Positions 26,157 through 35,779 are shown, counted from the stretch's first letter. The stretch: DNA of 64,000 nucleotides from Oscillospiraceae bacterium (GCA_015064485.1 SVSD01000004.1:62001-126000); one strand, 5' to 3'. The notes: a model not told the origin generated them from the letters alone. A program made the numbers and translations.

Positions 26157-26852
26157 TCAACAAAGCACAGGAATATGGCAAAGCAAAATCGGCATAAAAA
26201 TCGCAGGAACCATATCCATCAGCTTGATTTTTGTAATTCCAAGCATATTAAGTCCTATCGCCATAATGAGAAGAGAGCCAACGCAGGTCATCTCATTTAT
26301 TACAACATCAGATAAAAATGGCTTTATGTAAACAGCAAGAAGAGTGATCGAGCCTTGATACAGCATAATGAAACCTGCAGAAAATAAAACTCCGACTCCG
26401 AGACTTGAAGCAAAAACCACAGCTCCTATTCCGTCAAGAAGCGCTTTCGTATACTGAGTGGTATTGTTGCCGGTAAGACCGCTGTCAAGAGGGCCTGTTA
26501 TTGACATCGCTCCCACACAGAACAGCAAACTTGACGAAACAAACCCTTTTGCAATTCTTCCGTCGCCGTTTTTTGAAACTGCATCCTCAAGTTTTTTGCC
26601 CAATAACATAACACCGTCTTCAAGATGCAAAACAGTTCCGATAACTGTGCCGATTGCAATTGAAATTATGGTAATAACTGTATTTTCTCCTTTGAACGCA
26701 CCTGAAATGCCGATATAGATTACTACAAGCGCAAGACCTGTCATAACAGCATCACCAAGTTTTTTATTGAGCGCTTTTCCGATGAGAAGACCTGCAAGCC
26801 CTCCTATCAGAACCGCAACAGCATTGACTGTTGCTCCAAGTAAACCGTACAT
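26157..26852 (-). CDS. DUF554 family membrane protein
   Basis: The 231-residue protein is almost entirely hydrophobic, with about seven membrane segments, and matches the DUF554 (YdfK-like) pattern: the opening GLLGATVNAVAVLIGGLAGLL, the central LLFCVGAMSITGPLDSGLTG and the C-terminal LLIMAIGLNMLGITKIK. The family is of unknown function. Its ATG directly follows the rarA stop codon with no gap and shares the AAGGAG site inside the rarA end, so translation is coupled. Confidence 0.88.
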   Translation of the reverse strand: MYGLLGATVNAVAVLIGGLAGLLIGKALNKKLGDAVMTGLALVVIYIGISGAFKGENTVITIISIAIGTVIGTVLHLEDGVMLLGKKLEDAVSKNGDGRIAKGFVSSSLLFCVGAMSITGPLDSGLTGNNTTQYTKALLDGIGAVVFASSLGVGVLFSAGFIMLYQGSITLLAVYIKPFLSDVVINEMTCVGSLLIMAIGLNMLGITKIKLMDMVPAIFMPILLCHIPVLC

Positions 26853-28112
26853 TTATTTGTTCTCCTTAACCTCTTTTATAATCATTTCCCGATATACTTT
26901 TGCCGCCTGTTCGGTCTTGTTATCGCCGAATTCATAATACTTTCTGTCTTTTATATCATCGGGAAGATATTGCTGCAAAACATAATGATTCGGGTACGGA
27001 TGGGGATATATATATCCTTTATTTTTATCGGATGCCGGCTGCATCGAATCTCTCAGATAGTCGGGCATTCTGACACCCTTTCCCGTTCTTACATCTGCCG
27101 CCGCCGCATCATATGCAAGATATGCGCTGTTTGATTTCGGAGATGTGGCAAGAAGAACCACCGCCTGAGAAAGCGGTATTCTCGCCTCGGGAAGTCCGAG
27201 CTGTTTTGCGGTATCAACAAGCGATGCGACAATTACCGATGCCATCGGATATGCAAGTCCGATATCTTCGGATGCAATAACAAGAAGCCTTCTGCAAGGA
27301 GAGAGAAGATCTCCGCCCTCAAGAAGCTTTGCAAGATAGAAAAGTGCTGCATTTTCATCAGAGCCGCGAATGGATTTCTGAAGTCCCGATAAAAGATCGT
27401 AATGCTCGTTTCCGTCTCTGTCAAGCTTCAGTGCAAAGTCGCCTATCGCCTCGTATGCCGCCTTTTCGTTTATCTCCCCTCCTGTTCCGAGGAAACATAT
27501 CTCAAGTGCACCCAAAGCCCTTCTTACATCTCCTGTGCAGTTTGATGCGATAAGATCAAGCGCTTTTTCCTTATCTTCGCTTTCCTTATTCTCGCTCATA
27601 TAGTTTTCGCACAAAAGGTCATACGCTCTTTTCAGAGCTTTTTTCACCTCGTCCTTTTCAACCGATTTGAATTCAAATACATTTGAGCGGGAAAGTATAG
27701 CGGGATATATTGCAAAATAGGGATTTTCGGTAGTTGAACAGATAAGAGTTATTCTTCCGTCCTCGATAAATTCGAGAAGCGACTGCTGCTGCTTTTTATT
27801 GAAATACTGAATTTCATCAATATAAAGAAGTATACCGTCGCTTGTGAAAACAGAGCCTGTTTCGGCACACACATTCTTTATATCCGAAAGAGATGCATTT
27901 GTAGCATTGATCTTTCTCAAAGTTTTATCACAGCTTTTTGCAATTATTTCTGCAACTGTGGTTTTTCCGACGCCCGAAGGACCGAAAAAAACCATATTCG
28001 GAACATTTCCCGATTCAATAACCTTGCGAAAAAGGCTGTTTTTTGAGAGCAAATGTTTTTGTCCGACCACCTCGTCAAGAGTGCGCGGTCTTATTTTATC
28101 TGCAAGAGGCAT
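26853..28112 (-). CDS. rarA: Replication-associated recombination protein RarA (AAA+ ATPase)
   Basis: RarA (MgsA/Mgs1/WRNIP1 family) is a clamp-loader-like AAA+ ATPase that acts at stalled forks. The 419 residues open with PLADKIRPRTLDEVVGQKHLL, carry Walker A at 44-51 (GPSGVGKT), Walker B LLYIDEIQ near 95-102, the arginine finger region SNVFEF and the C-terminal tetramerisation domain (YDAAAADVRTGKGVRMPDYLRD). It lies 15 bases after mnmG. Should not be confused with methylglyoxal synthase, which shares the mgsA symbol. Confidence 0.94.
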   Translation of the reverse strand: MPLADKIRPRTLDEVVGQKHLLSKNSLFRKVIESGNVPNMVFFGPSGVGKTTVAEIIAKSCDKTLRKINATNASLSDIKNVCAETGSVFTSDGILLYIDEIQYFNKKQQQSLLEFIEDGRITLICSTTENPYFAIYPAILSRSNVFEFKSVEKDEVKKALKRAYDLLCENYMSENKESEDKEKALDLIASNCTGDVRRALGALEICFLGTGGEINEKAAYEAIGDFALKLDRDGNEHYDLLSGLQKSIRGSDENAALFYLAKLLEGGDLLSPCRRLLVIASEDIGLAYPMASVIVASLVDTAKQLGLPEARIPLSQAVVLLATSPKSNSAYLAYDAAAADVRTGKGVRMPDYLRDSMQPASDKNKGYIYPHPYPNHYVLQQYLPDDIKDRKYYEFGDNKTEQAAKVYREMIIKEVKENK

Positions 28113-28127
28113 TTTTGATCCTTTCGT

Positions 28128-29999
28128 TTATTTTAAACTGTCTAAATATATCAGAAGTACCGATATATCCGCAGGGCTGACACCTGAAATGCGGGATGCC
28201 TGCCCGATGTTCTTGGGGCGGAATTTTGTAAGCTTCTGCTGAGTTTCCGCGCGGATACCCTTTACTGCGTAATAATCAATATCCTCGGGTAAAACCTTCT
28301 TTTCAAGTTTTGTAAAGCGCTCGGCTTCGGCAAGTTCTTTCTTTATGTAGCCTTCGTATTTTATCTCAATTTCCACCGCCTGCTTTTCACGGTCGGAAAG
28401 ATTTGCCGGTCTTTCCTTATCAATAGGTGCAAGACATTCATATGTAATCTCAGGTCTGCGCAGAAGATCCGCCATCTTGATACCGTTTGAAACCGGTGTT
28501 GAATTTCTCTCTTCAAGAATTTTTGAAAGATCCTCAGAAGGACCGAATCCTGTATTTTTAATTCTTTCGATCTCATCTTCGATATGCTTCTTTTTGAGAA
28601 TAAACCGCTCGTAGGCTTCATCATCAACAAGCCCGACACTTCTTCCGATTTCTGTAAGTCTTCTGTCCGCATTATCCTGACGAAGCAAAAGTCGGTATTC
28701 CGAACGGCTTGTCATAATACGGTATGGTTCGTTTGTTCCCTTTGTAACAAGGTCATCAATCAAAGTTCCGATATAAGACGAATTTCTCGGCAAAACAAGC
28801 TTTTCTTTTCCCAAAACACGCATTGCGGCATTTATTCCCGCAACAAGACCTTGTGCTGCCGCCTCCTCGTAACCTGATGTGCCGTTAAACTGTCCGGCAC
28901 CGAAAAGTCCCTTAAATTCTTTGAACTCAAGGCCTGCATCAAGGCTTAACGGATCGGTACAGTCGTATTCAATAGCATACGCATTTCTCATAACAACAGC
29001 GTTTTCAAGACCCTTTATCGAATGAAGCATCTCAAGCTGTACATCCTCGGGCAGTGATGAGCTGAAACCTTGCAGATATACTTCCTTTGTATCATCCCCC
29101 ATCGGCTCAACAAAAAGCTGATGTCTTTGTTTATCCGCAAAGCGGACAACTTTATCTTCGATACTCGGACAGTATCTCGGGCCTACGCCCTTTATATGTC
29201 CCGAATAGAGAGGAGAACGGTGCAGGTTATCACGAATTATACGATGAGTTTCTTCGTTGGTATATGCTATATAACAAGGCATTTCGGCGATTGTCGAAAA
29301 CCCTTCCTCAACAGAGGAAAAATGTTCGGCATTCTTGTCGCCTTCCTGTATTTCAAGCACCGAATAATCTATCGAATCCGCATGTATTCTTGCAGGAGTG
29401 CCTGTCTTAAATCTTACAAGCGGTACCCCGAGTTTTCTTAGGTTTTCGGAAAGAATGTCTGACGGAAACATTCCGTCGGGGCCGGATGAATATGCAACAT
29501 CTCCTACAATTATTGAACCGCAAAGATATGTACCAGAACATATAACAACACTCTTTGCCGACCATACAGCGCCGAGTCTTGTAACAACATTCCATATCTC
29601 GCCGTCTTTTCTTATATCAACTATCTCCGCCTGAATAAGCGAAAGGTTTTCACAATTTTCGATAACCTTCTTCATTTCAAGGCGGTATTTTACTCTGTCT
29701 GCCTGCATTCTCAAAGAATGAACAGCAGGGCCTTTGCCGCGGTTGAGCATACGGCTCTGTAAACACACTTTGTCGGCGGTTTTTCCCATCTGTCCGCCGA
29801 GAGCCTCTATTTCATAAACAAGATGTCCTTTGCCTGTACCGCCGATAGACGGATTACAAGGCATATTTCCGACAGCATCAAGATTAAGGGTAAAAAGAAC
29901 TGTTTTACATCCAAGTCTTGCGGAGGCGAGTGCCGCTTCTATTCCTGCGTGACCGGCACCGACAATTATTACATCAACTGACTGAGCTATATATTCCAA
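28128..29999 (-). CDS. mnmG: tRNA uridine-5-carboxymethylaminomethyl modification enzyme MnmG (GidA)
   Basis: MnmG, with MnmE, installs the cmnm group on wobble uridine 34 of several tRNAs using FAD, NADH and methylene-THF. The 623-residue protein has the FAD-binding GAGHAGIEAA at residues 14-23, the GNMPCNPSIGGTGKGHLV signature with a redox cysteine near 48, and RYCPSIEDKVVRF in the insertion domain. In many Firmicutes mnmG stands beside mnmE and rsmG; here the neighbours are an unknown gene and rarA. Confidence 0.97.
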   Translation of the reverse strand: MEYIAQSVDVIIVGAGHAGIEAALASARLGCKTVLFTLNLDAVGNMPCNPSIGGTGKGHLVYEIEALGGQMGKTADKVCLQSRMLNRGKGPAVHSLRMQADRVKYRLEMKKVIENCENLSLIQAEIVDIRKDGEIWNVVTRLGAVWSAKSVVICSGTYLCGSIIVGDVAYSSGPDGMFPSDILSENLRKLGVPLVRFKTGTPARIHADSIDYSVLEIQEGDKNAEHFSSVEEGFSTIAEMPCYIAYTNEETHRIIRDNLHRSPLYSGHIKGVGPRYCPSIEDKVVRFADKQRHQLFVEPMGDDTKEVYLQGFSSSLPEDVQLEMLHSIKGLENAVVMRNAYAIEYDCTDPLSLDAGLEFKEFKGLFGAGQFNGTSGYEEAAAQGLVAGINAAMRVLGKEKLVLPRNSSYIGTLIDDLVTKGTNEPYRIMTSRSEYRLLLRQDNADRRLTEIGRSVGLVDDEAYERFILKKKHIEDEIERIKNTGFGPSEDLSKILEERNSTPVSNGIKMADLLRRPEITYECLAPIDKERPANLSDREKQAVEIEIKYEGYIKKELAEAERFTKLEKKVLPEDIDYYAVKGIRAETQQKLTKFRPKNIGQASRISGVSPADISVLLIYLDSLK

Positions 30000-30016
30000 A
30001 AGTTTTTCCTCTTTTC

Positions 30017-30667
30017 TTATTCAAGGGTTGTCCATACACAAAAGGTTTCGCTCTTTTCGAGAAGTTTGAATCTATCATCAAAAAGAGAAACTGTAAGGGG
30101 CGAAATATCGCCGCAAATTCCATAATCTTCTTCTATTGCAAAAAGAGCGTCGGAAACATTACCGTACAAATTAAGGTCGGTAAGATTTGAAGAGTTAAAA
30201 TATCTCTTAAAATAGTCCATATTAATCTTTTCTTCTTCCAGTGAGTATTCATCAAGATTTTCCCCCAAAACTCTTCGTGTACAAACCTTTCCGTTTGCAG
30301 CAATGCCGAATATTAAGGCATCCGAATCCTCAAGAACACAAAAAACACATGGTTTATCAAAAACTTCGCTGTAAGACGCTGCTTTATCCTGTATTTCCTG
30401 CACTTCGCAGTCTTCAAAAAGGACTGATACATAATCGTCAAAAAGAACAATTGCCTTGTCCTGGGATAATGCATCACCGAAAGAACTTGCTACTTCTTCG
30501 TATATTTTATTAAACTCTTCACCCTTGATTTCACCAATATCCGTTTCTTCATCAAGAGCTCTCTTTATACGGGCGGCATTCTCCGCATCTCTCATAGAAG
30601 CTTTTATAAGCGTCATTATTTTTGCTTTTCGGTCGGTAAGAATATGAATTCCGGCAACTGTTGACAT
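30017..30667 (-). CDS. Unknown acidic cytoplasmic protein, first gene of the mnmG operon
   Basis: I do not recognise this 216-residue protein. It is strongly acidic, has no signal peptide or membrane segment, begins MSTVAGIHILTDRKAKIM and contains a cysteine pair in KPCVFCVLEDSD near residue 107. It starts at ATG 30667 behind AAGGAG, has a good promoter just upstream and is followed 17 bases later by mnmG, so it leads the transcript that also carries rarA and the DUF554 gene. Confidence 0.7.
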   Translation of the reverse strand: MSTVAGIHILTDRKAKIMTLIKASMRDAENAARIKRALDEETDIGEIKGEEFNKIYEEVASSFGDALSQDKAIVLFDDYVSVLFEDCEVQEIQDKAASYSEVFDKPCVFCVLEDSDALIFGIAANGKVCTRRVLGENLDEYSLEEEKINMDYFKRYFNSSNLTDLNLYGNVSDALFAIEEDYGICGDISPLTVSLFDDRFKLLEKSETFCVWTTLE

Positions 30668-30701
30668 ATGCTTTCTCCTTGCTGAAAATTATACATCTTA
30701 T

Positions 30702-30730
30702 ATTATATAACAAACAAAACAAAAATTCAA
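30702..30730 (-). promoter_or_regulatory. Sigma-A promoter of the 30017-mnmG-rarA-DUF554 operon
   Basis: On the minus strand TTGAAT (plus 30725-30730) and TATAAT (plus 30702-30707) have 17-base spacing, 34 bases before the first start codon. Confidence 0.85.
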
Positions 30731-30749
30731 TACGGGCTTTCGGATTTTC

Positions 30750-30795
30750 AAAAAAATAAAGGGATAAAATGCAAAATTTGCATCTTCTCCCTTTA
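30750..30795 (-). terminator. Terminator after the small SLH protein gene
   Basis: TAAAGGGA (30757-30764) pairs with TCCCTTTA (30788-30795) and encloses a second hairpin (ATGCAAA/TTTGCAT). The minus strand continues into a run of seven T. Confidence 0.8.
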
Positions 30796-30800
30796 AAATT

Positions 30801-31850
30801 TTATTCGTATGATTCTTCCGGAAATTCAAAAACCTCAAGTGGAAGCATATCAAAAAAGTATTCAATAAGTACTGCTTTATATTTCGTTGCACATTTTATA
30901 ACTATACTGTTGAATTCCGCAGTACAGTCGTCACAAAGACCGCTGTATTCTTTTTTTACCGCCCTCATATCATCTCCGTATTCGGAGGAAACATATCCTT
31001 GCGTTATGATAGTAGTTTCGCTGTCAGCAATTATTGAGCGGAGGATGTCTTTTACATTGTTATAAAAAGGCACAAATTCTTCAAAGTGATAAAACCGCTT
31101 GTAAGTATCAAGCTCTGCAACAAGGTTTTTGAGTTCCTCAATCGCCGCATCGTCAACAGACGGATCGGTCGGATCATACGGTGTGATGCTTCCCGGAACG
31201 AATATGCCGTCGGTATTCAGAATTGCATCCAAAAAAGGGGCAAAAACATACGAAAACTCTCTGCGGGTTATGGGAACGGTCGCTCTGAAGGCATTTCCCT
31301 CCTCGAGCGGCATAAGACCGTTTGATATAACTTTTTCAACGCTCTCATACGCCCATGTGCTCACTTCGTCTGTTATTTCAACATCATAAAGCTTGTAAAG
31401 ACCGTTAATTCTGTCAAGAATAACACACACCTGCTGGCGTGTCAGAAGCTCATTTCCGTGAAAATTGCCGTCTTCAAAACCTTTTATATATCCGTAGTTT
31501 TTCGCAATCAGAACTTCCTCGTAAAACCAGTCGGCTTGTGTAACATCCGGAAAATTTGATTTTGCGGGAGTAGAAAATCCGAAAAGTTTGTTTGTCATTT
31601 TGCAAAATTCCGCTCTTGTGAGATTTGCATAAGGTCTGAAACTGCCGTCTTCATAGCCGTTCACTATTCCTGCATTTTTCAGTTTTGTAAGCACCATATC
31701 AAACTGAGAGCCTTTTATTACATCATTAAAAGATGCCTGCGTTGCTGCAGGTGCGGGGGATATCAATAAAGTTTCATCCGCAAAAGAAAAAACATTTAAA
31801 CTTGTTATAACTGTTAAACCTAAAAGAATAAAAACTAAAATCTTTTTCAT
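30801..31850 (-). CDS. SLH-domain cell-surface protein (small)
   Basis: This secreted protein of about 349 residues has a signal peptide (residues 1-24, MKKILVFILLGL ... FSFA), three SLH domains (about 42-92, 99-150 and 160-215, with repeated NGYEDGSFRP/KGFEDGNF-type cores) and an unassigned C-terminal domain of about 130 residues. SLH domains bind pyruvylated secondary cell-wall polymer, so it is anchored outside the membrane. Start ATG 31850 keeps a 4-base distance after GTGAT, as at the stalk-protein gene; ATG 31856 is the alternative. It follows the large SLH gene after 58 bases and is probably expressed with it. Confidence 0.88.
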   Translation of the reverse strand: MKKILVFILLGLTVITSLNVFSFADETLLISPAPAATQASFNDVIKGSQFDMVLTKLKNAGIVNGYEDGSFRPYANLTRAEFCKMTNKLFGFSTPAKSNFPDVTQADWFYEEVLIAKNYGYIKGFEDGNFHGNELLTRQQVCVILDRINGLYKLYDVEITDEVSTWAYESVEKVISNGLMPLEEGNAFRATVPITRREFSYVFAPFLDAILNTDGIFVPGSITPYDPTDPSVDDAAIEELKNLVAELDTYKRFYHFEEFVPFYNNVKDILRSIIADSETTIITQGYVSSEYGDDMRAVKKEYSGLCDDCTAEFNSIVIKCATKYKAVLIEYFFDMLPLEVFEFPEESYE

Positions 31851-31868
31851 ATTCATCACATTATACTT

Positions 31869-31896
31869 TGTGGGCAAACTTGTTTGTTTGCCCACA
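31869..31896. other. Perfect 11-bp inverted repeat between the two SLH genes
   Basis: TGTGGGCAAAC (31869-31879) and GTTTGCCCACA (31886-31896) form a strong hairpin with a 6-base loop. On the minus strand it lacks a T run, so it is more likely an mRNA processing or stabilising element, or a leaky terminator, in the two-gene transcript. Confidence 0.7.
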
Positions 31897-31908
31897 TAAG
31901 GTTTTTGA

Positions 31909-34900
31909 TTATTTAAGAATTACTTTGAAAGAAAGGTAATCGCTGTTTATTTTGAGTTTATAGCTTGACAAGGTAGTAGCTCCGCCTTCCTCTTCGACAA
32001 CATTGATAACAAAATCGTTGCCGATGGTATCTGCAATATTGTTTATAATTGCAGCGAAATTGACAAATTCGGCAGCCTGCTCGTTAACTTTGATCTCGAC
32101 TGTATTGCCGTCCTGTACCATCTTTATTGTACCGTCAGACTTAATAGTTATCGAAATGTTTTGATTGATATCAAAACCGCAAGTGTTAACAGCATTTACG
32201 AAATCCGCATAAGAAAGATCTATATTTTCGATCATTCTTTCACTGGTTGTTTCGCCTAACTTTTCAAATGAGAATGCGCCGAGAAGACCTGTGAAGAGAG
32301 AGAAGTCTGCGCCGGATTCAAATAAAGCGTTCTTGATATTTGAAAGCTTTGTGTTGTTTGCAATCATATCCTGACCGACAATATTCATCACAGTATCAGA
32401 GCCTGATGCTTGTGTATAATCATACAACAAAACTGCGGTTTTATATAAGATGTCTGCGTATTCGCTTCCGCTCAATACTCTATATCCGCTGCCCTCTGCC
32501 ACAGTATCAAAAAGCGATACTTCGGGATCAAGAAGGTCGTTTATCATATCGATATAGGGAGAAGCTTCATCCAAAAGTCTGAACTTTTCCATAGAAGGAA
32601 TAAGAATATGCTCAATAGGATTGATGATAACTTCGACATGGCTGGGGATTTCTATAAGATCGCCGTCCTGATATGTGGGTGACTCAACTTCTGCTTTTGC
32701 GTCATCCAAAATCGACTTATACGATGCAATAGTTTGTGTAATTACATCCTTAATGAGACTTTCGGTAAACACAGCCTTTACAACATCAGGAAGCTCGTCG
32801 TACATTTCATCAACGATATCTGCCTGATTAAGTTTATAAAGAATAGCATCAAGAATAAGCTCGCGGTTGTTATCAACATCGGCAGATTTATTTACATAGT
32901 AAAAATCATTTGTAGAAGCATTTACCATAAATTCTTCAATAAGAACTTCGTAAATTTCTTCCGCCACAACAAGGAGTTCATCGTAATAGTTTGTATACGC
33001 TTCTTTTCCTGCCTGTTTGTAATCGGCAATATTATCAAGGATCATATCAACGATTTCGTGGATATATCCTTCTGTGACATTCCCAGAGAACGAAGGATCG
33101 TATTCATCCAAAAAGGCTTCAAGTTTTTCTGTAGTAAGAATTCCGCCGTTATATTTGCCGATTGCTCTTTTTATCGACTGATATATAAGAGTTTCGTTTG
33201 TGGGGAAATAGTTTGCTACGGACTTTGCTGTATATTCATCAACTGTGTCGCCTTCAAGAAGATTGTAAAGGCGGTAATTATATACGATATTGTTTATAAC
33301 ACCGTCATCAATAAGGTCAAATACAAAAATTTCCTTATCGTTACCTTCACCCGAAATGCTGAAATTCTGCTCTTCAAGAACGCCGATAAACGCATCGATC
33401 GTAGCCGCAATCGTATCCTTGTTTCTGTAAATACCGTCGAGATGAGTTACAGGAGAATCTACTATAGCATCAAAGGGAACTTCATATGCAAGGTAAGCAA
33501 AATCATTGCCGAGAGTCTGCGAAAGCTTCAAAAGGATGTTAACATAATTAAACATATAGTAAACATCAGTGTTCTTTGTAACAATAGTATCTTTCGTAAA
33601 CACTTTGTATTCATTTCCGTCGAGGTAATACCAATTACCGAACATTTTATGGTCTACATCTTTGTCATACCCCGAACCTATAGTATCTTCGTTTGCCACA
33701 TATCCCTGTTCAACGGGATTTGCAAGGGCATTATTTGCATTGGTAAGTGCTTCATTCAAAACAGCTTCATTAGATGTGTTCTTTTCTACACTTACGGAAT
33801 AAAGGGAAGGATCTCCGTCGTATTCAAAAAATCTAACGGTTGCGTATTTGCTTTCGGATGTTCCGGGATAAACGGGACCTGCAGGAAGGCCGGGAGTTAT
33901 GCCTCCGCCTTCGGTTTTTACACCAGTACCCGCATCTACTCTACCCAAAACTTTTGTGTCGTGATCAAAGCCAAGACCTTTACCCGATGCTGTTCCTCCT
34001 GCCACTTCTCTGTCAAGGAAGGTTACGGGAGTATTATATACGCCGTCTCTGAAGAACGGTTCATCGCTGTAATGATAGAAGTTTATAGTACCGTTATAGT
34101 CGTTTACAACAAGAAGGTCTGTTCTTTGTGTGTTGACAAAATAAACTCTGCGGTCTTCACCGCCTCTGAATACTATTCGTCCGTTTACGGTAACATTATC
34201 CATTGTAACATTTGTTGAACCAACGCCGTCACCGATAATAAGGTCTCCGTTTACAACTGTGTTGTGCAAATAAACTTCGTCGCCTGTGAGCATTACTTCG
34301 CCTTCAACCTCGCCGAGAGTGATAGCTCCGTTATCTCTCACATACATAGAAAAGATATTTGCCATAATCTGCGCAAATTCTTCTCTTGAAATACTGTTTA
34401 CGGGACGGAGAGAGCCGTCTTCGTAACCGTGAATATAGCCTCTGCCGAGGAATGCGGCAATATAGCCTTTTGCATAATCCGCAACAAGGTTGCTGTCATA
34501 GAAAGCATCAATTGATGTTGTATCGTCTTTTTCAATAACAAGTGCTCTTGCAAGAATTACGATGGCATCCTGACGGGTGATGGAGGCGTTGGGATTCATA
34601 ATTCCTCCGCCCTGACCTTCAGCAATTCTCATTTTTATTGCTTTTGCAATATCCGTATAGAACCAATCATCAGATTCGACATCCGAGAACTTGCCCTCGA
34701 TATATGCCATTCTTTCAGCACCGAAAGCTCTTGTTATTACAGCACACATTTCGGCTCTTGTAAGAAGACCTTTGGGTCTTACTGTGTTATCTTCGTAGCC
34801 GTAAATAATACCGCCTTCAACGCCTTCTTTCATCGCAGCATAAGACCAATGATCCTCTGCAGGGAAATCGGTCAATGCTTCAATCGAAACCTGCGAATCT

Positions 34901-34983
34901 GCAGATACTGCCATAAAAGGCATCGCAGAAAACACGAGTACCGCTGCAAGAACTACAGACAGCAATTTTCTGAAATTCTTCAT
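31909..34983 (-). CDS. Large SLH-domain surface-layer-type protein
   Basis: The protein of about 1024 residues has a signal peptide (1-28), three N-terminal SLH domains (about 43-88, 100-148, 165-212; cores YGYEDNTVRP, MNPNASITRQ and HGYEDGSLRP), then a short beta-helix-like stretch (NTVVNGDLIIGDGVG; VTMDNVTVNGRIV), a glycine/proline linker near 395 and a long C-terminal region of helical repeats with no recognised domain. This fits an S-layer or S-layer-associated protein. The frame reaches 35106, but ATG 34983 is 8 bases behind AAAGGA. Its strong promoter overlaps the upstream terminator, and expression is expected to be high. Confidence 0.9.
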   Translation of the reverse strand: MKNFRKLLSVVLAAVLVFSAMPFMAVSADSQVSIEALTDFPAEDHWSYAAMKEGVEGGIIYGYEDNTVRPKGLLTRAEMCAVITRAFGAERMAYIEGKFSDVESDDWFYTDIAKAIKMRIAEGQGGGIMNPNASITRQDAIVILARALVIEKDDTTSIDAFYDSNLVADYAKGYIAAFLGRGYIHGYEDGSLRPVNSISREEFAQIMANIFSMYVRDNGAITLGEVEGEVMLTGDEVYLHNTVVNGDLIIGDGVGSTNVTMDNVTVNGRIVFRGGEDRRVYFVNTQRTDLLVVNDYNGTINFYHYSDEPFFRDGVYNTPVTFLDREVAGGTASGKGLGFDHDTKVLGRVDAGTGVKTEGGGITPGLPAGPVYPGTSESKYATVRFFEYDGDPSLYSVSVEKNTSNEAVLNEALTNANNALANPVEQGYVANEDTIGSGYDKDVDHKMFGNWYYLDGNEYKVFTKDTIVTKNTDVYYMFNYVNILLKLSQTLGNDFAYLAYEVPFDAIVDSPVTHLDGIYRNKDTIAATIDAFIGVLEEQNFSISGEGNDKEIFVFDLIDDGVINNIVYNYRLYNLLEGDTVDEYTAKSVANYFPTNETLIYQSIKRAIGKYNGGILTTEKLEAFLDEYDPSFSGNVTEGYIHEIVDMILDNIADYKQAGKEAYTNYYDELLVVAEEIYEVLIEEFMVNASTNDFYYVNKSADVDNNRELILDAILYKLNQADIVDEMYDELPDVVKAVFTESLIKDVITQTIASYKSILDDAKAEVESPTYQDGDLIEIPSHVEVIINPIEHILIPSMEKFRLLDEASPYIDMINDLLDPEVSLFDTVAEGSGYRVLSGSEYADILYKTAVLLYDYTQASGSDTVMNIVGQDMIANNTKLSNIKNALFESGADFSLFTGLLGAFSFEKLGETTSERMIENIDLSYADFVNAVNTCGFDINQNISITIKSDGTIKMVQDGNTVEIKVNEQAAEFVNFAAIINNIADTIGNDFVINVVEEEGGATTLSSYKLKINSDYLSFKVILK

Positions 34984-35077
34984 ACTTTTCATCCTTTCAA
35001 AGCTTAGCTTTTTAAATTCCGGAGAAGTGATACGGCTTTGTATTATACCCCACTGTATCACTATTATACTAACATAT

Positions 35078-35106
35078 ATAATATAATAAAATATGCGTTT
35101 TGTCAA
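35078..35106 (-). promoter_or_regulatory. Sigma-A promoter of the large SLH gene
   Basis: On the minus strand a perfect TTGACA (plus 35101-35106) and TATTAT (plus 35078-35083) have 17-base spacing. The -35 box lies inside an arm of the terminator hairpin of the upstream gene. Confidence 0.8.
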
Positions 35107-35129
35107 GTGAAAAGATTGACAAAACGCAT
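35093..35129 (-). terminator. Terminator of the second flavin reductase gene, overlapping the SLH promoter
   Basis: A perfect 14-bp inverted repeat, ATGCGTTTTGTCAA at 35093-35106 and its complement at 35116-35129, with a 9-base loop. On the minus strand it is followed by ATTTTATTAT. One arm contains the TTGACA -35 box of the next gene. Confidence 0.75.
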
Positions 35130-35159
35130 TTTCAAAACGATTATTGAAAAGTTAAAACA

Positions 35160-35738
35160 TCACTTTTTTCTGTGCTTTTTCTTTTTTCTGACCGAATAAC
35201 CGAAATATCCGAGTTTTCTGCCCAAAGAAAAATACTCGCCGTGAGCAAAAGCCGCAAGATGAGCCTTATCAAGCCTCATTCTTCCCGAAAAATCAATAAG
35301 ATCTTCGTTGACAGAAACACCTACTATATCTGCAAGTATCATATCGTGGCTGCCCAAAGGGATTATTCTGTCAACCTTACATTCAAGACAAAGGGGACTT
35401 TGCTCAATAAGCGGACAATCGACCTTAAAAGCCTTTTCTTTTTTAAGACCGCAAAGCTCGAATTTATCAACATCCCTGCCGCTTCTAACTCCGCAGGTAT
35501 CCGCCGCTTTTACAAGCCCCTCGGTGGTCAGATTAACAACAAAACATCCCGATCTTTTTATGATGTCATATGAAAACCTTGACGGTCTTACGGATATATA
35601 TGTTTTTGGCGGCTGTGTACAGGTAATGCCCGTCCAGGCAACAGTAAAAACATTATCTGTTTCACCGTCCGAACAGGTCACAAGTGCAGGCGGCACAGGA
35701 GCTGTCAGTGCTCCGCCTTTCCAGTTTATTTTACTCAT
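35160..35738 (-). CDS. Flavin reductase family protein
   Basis: The 192-residue protein belongs to the FMN-binding split-barrel flavin reductases: PVPPALVTCSDGETDNVFTVAWTG near residues 15-38, SVRPSRFSYDIIKRSG near 48-63 and FVVNLTTEGLVKAADTCGV near 66-84. It ends in a basic tail (RKKKKHRKK). ATG 35738 is used because AAAAAGGA stands 8 bases upstream; the frame is open further. Its own consensus promoter lies upstream. The redox partner is unknown. Confidence 0.85.
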   Translation of the reverse strand: MSKINWKGGALTAPVPPALVTCSDGETDNVFTVAWTGITCTQPPKTYISVRPSRFSYDIIKRSGCFVVNLTTEGLVKAADTCGVRSGRDVDKFELCGLKKEKAFKVDCPLIEQSPLCLECKVDRIIPLGSHDMILADIVGVSVNEDLIDFSGRMRLDKAHLAAFAHGEYFSLGRKLGYFGYSVRKKKKHRKK

Positions 35739-35779
35739 ATCAGATTCCTTTTTTCTACATTCAAGTCTTTTCTTCATAT

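Noticed and set aside
32734-34218. A 494-codon plus-strand frame opposite the large SLH gene
   Set aside because: The minus-strand frame has signal peptide, SLH domains, ribosome site and promoter. The plus-strand product is lysine/isoleucine/cysteine-rich without any domain, as expected for an antisense shadow.
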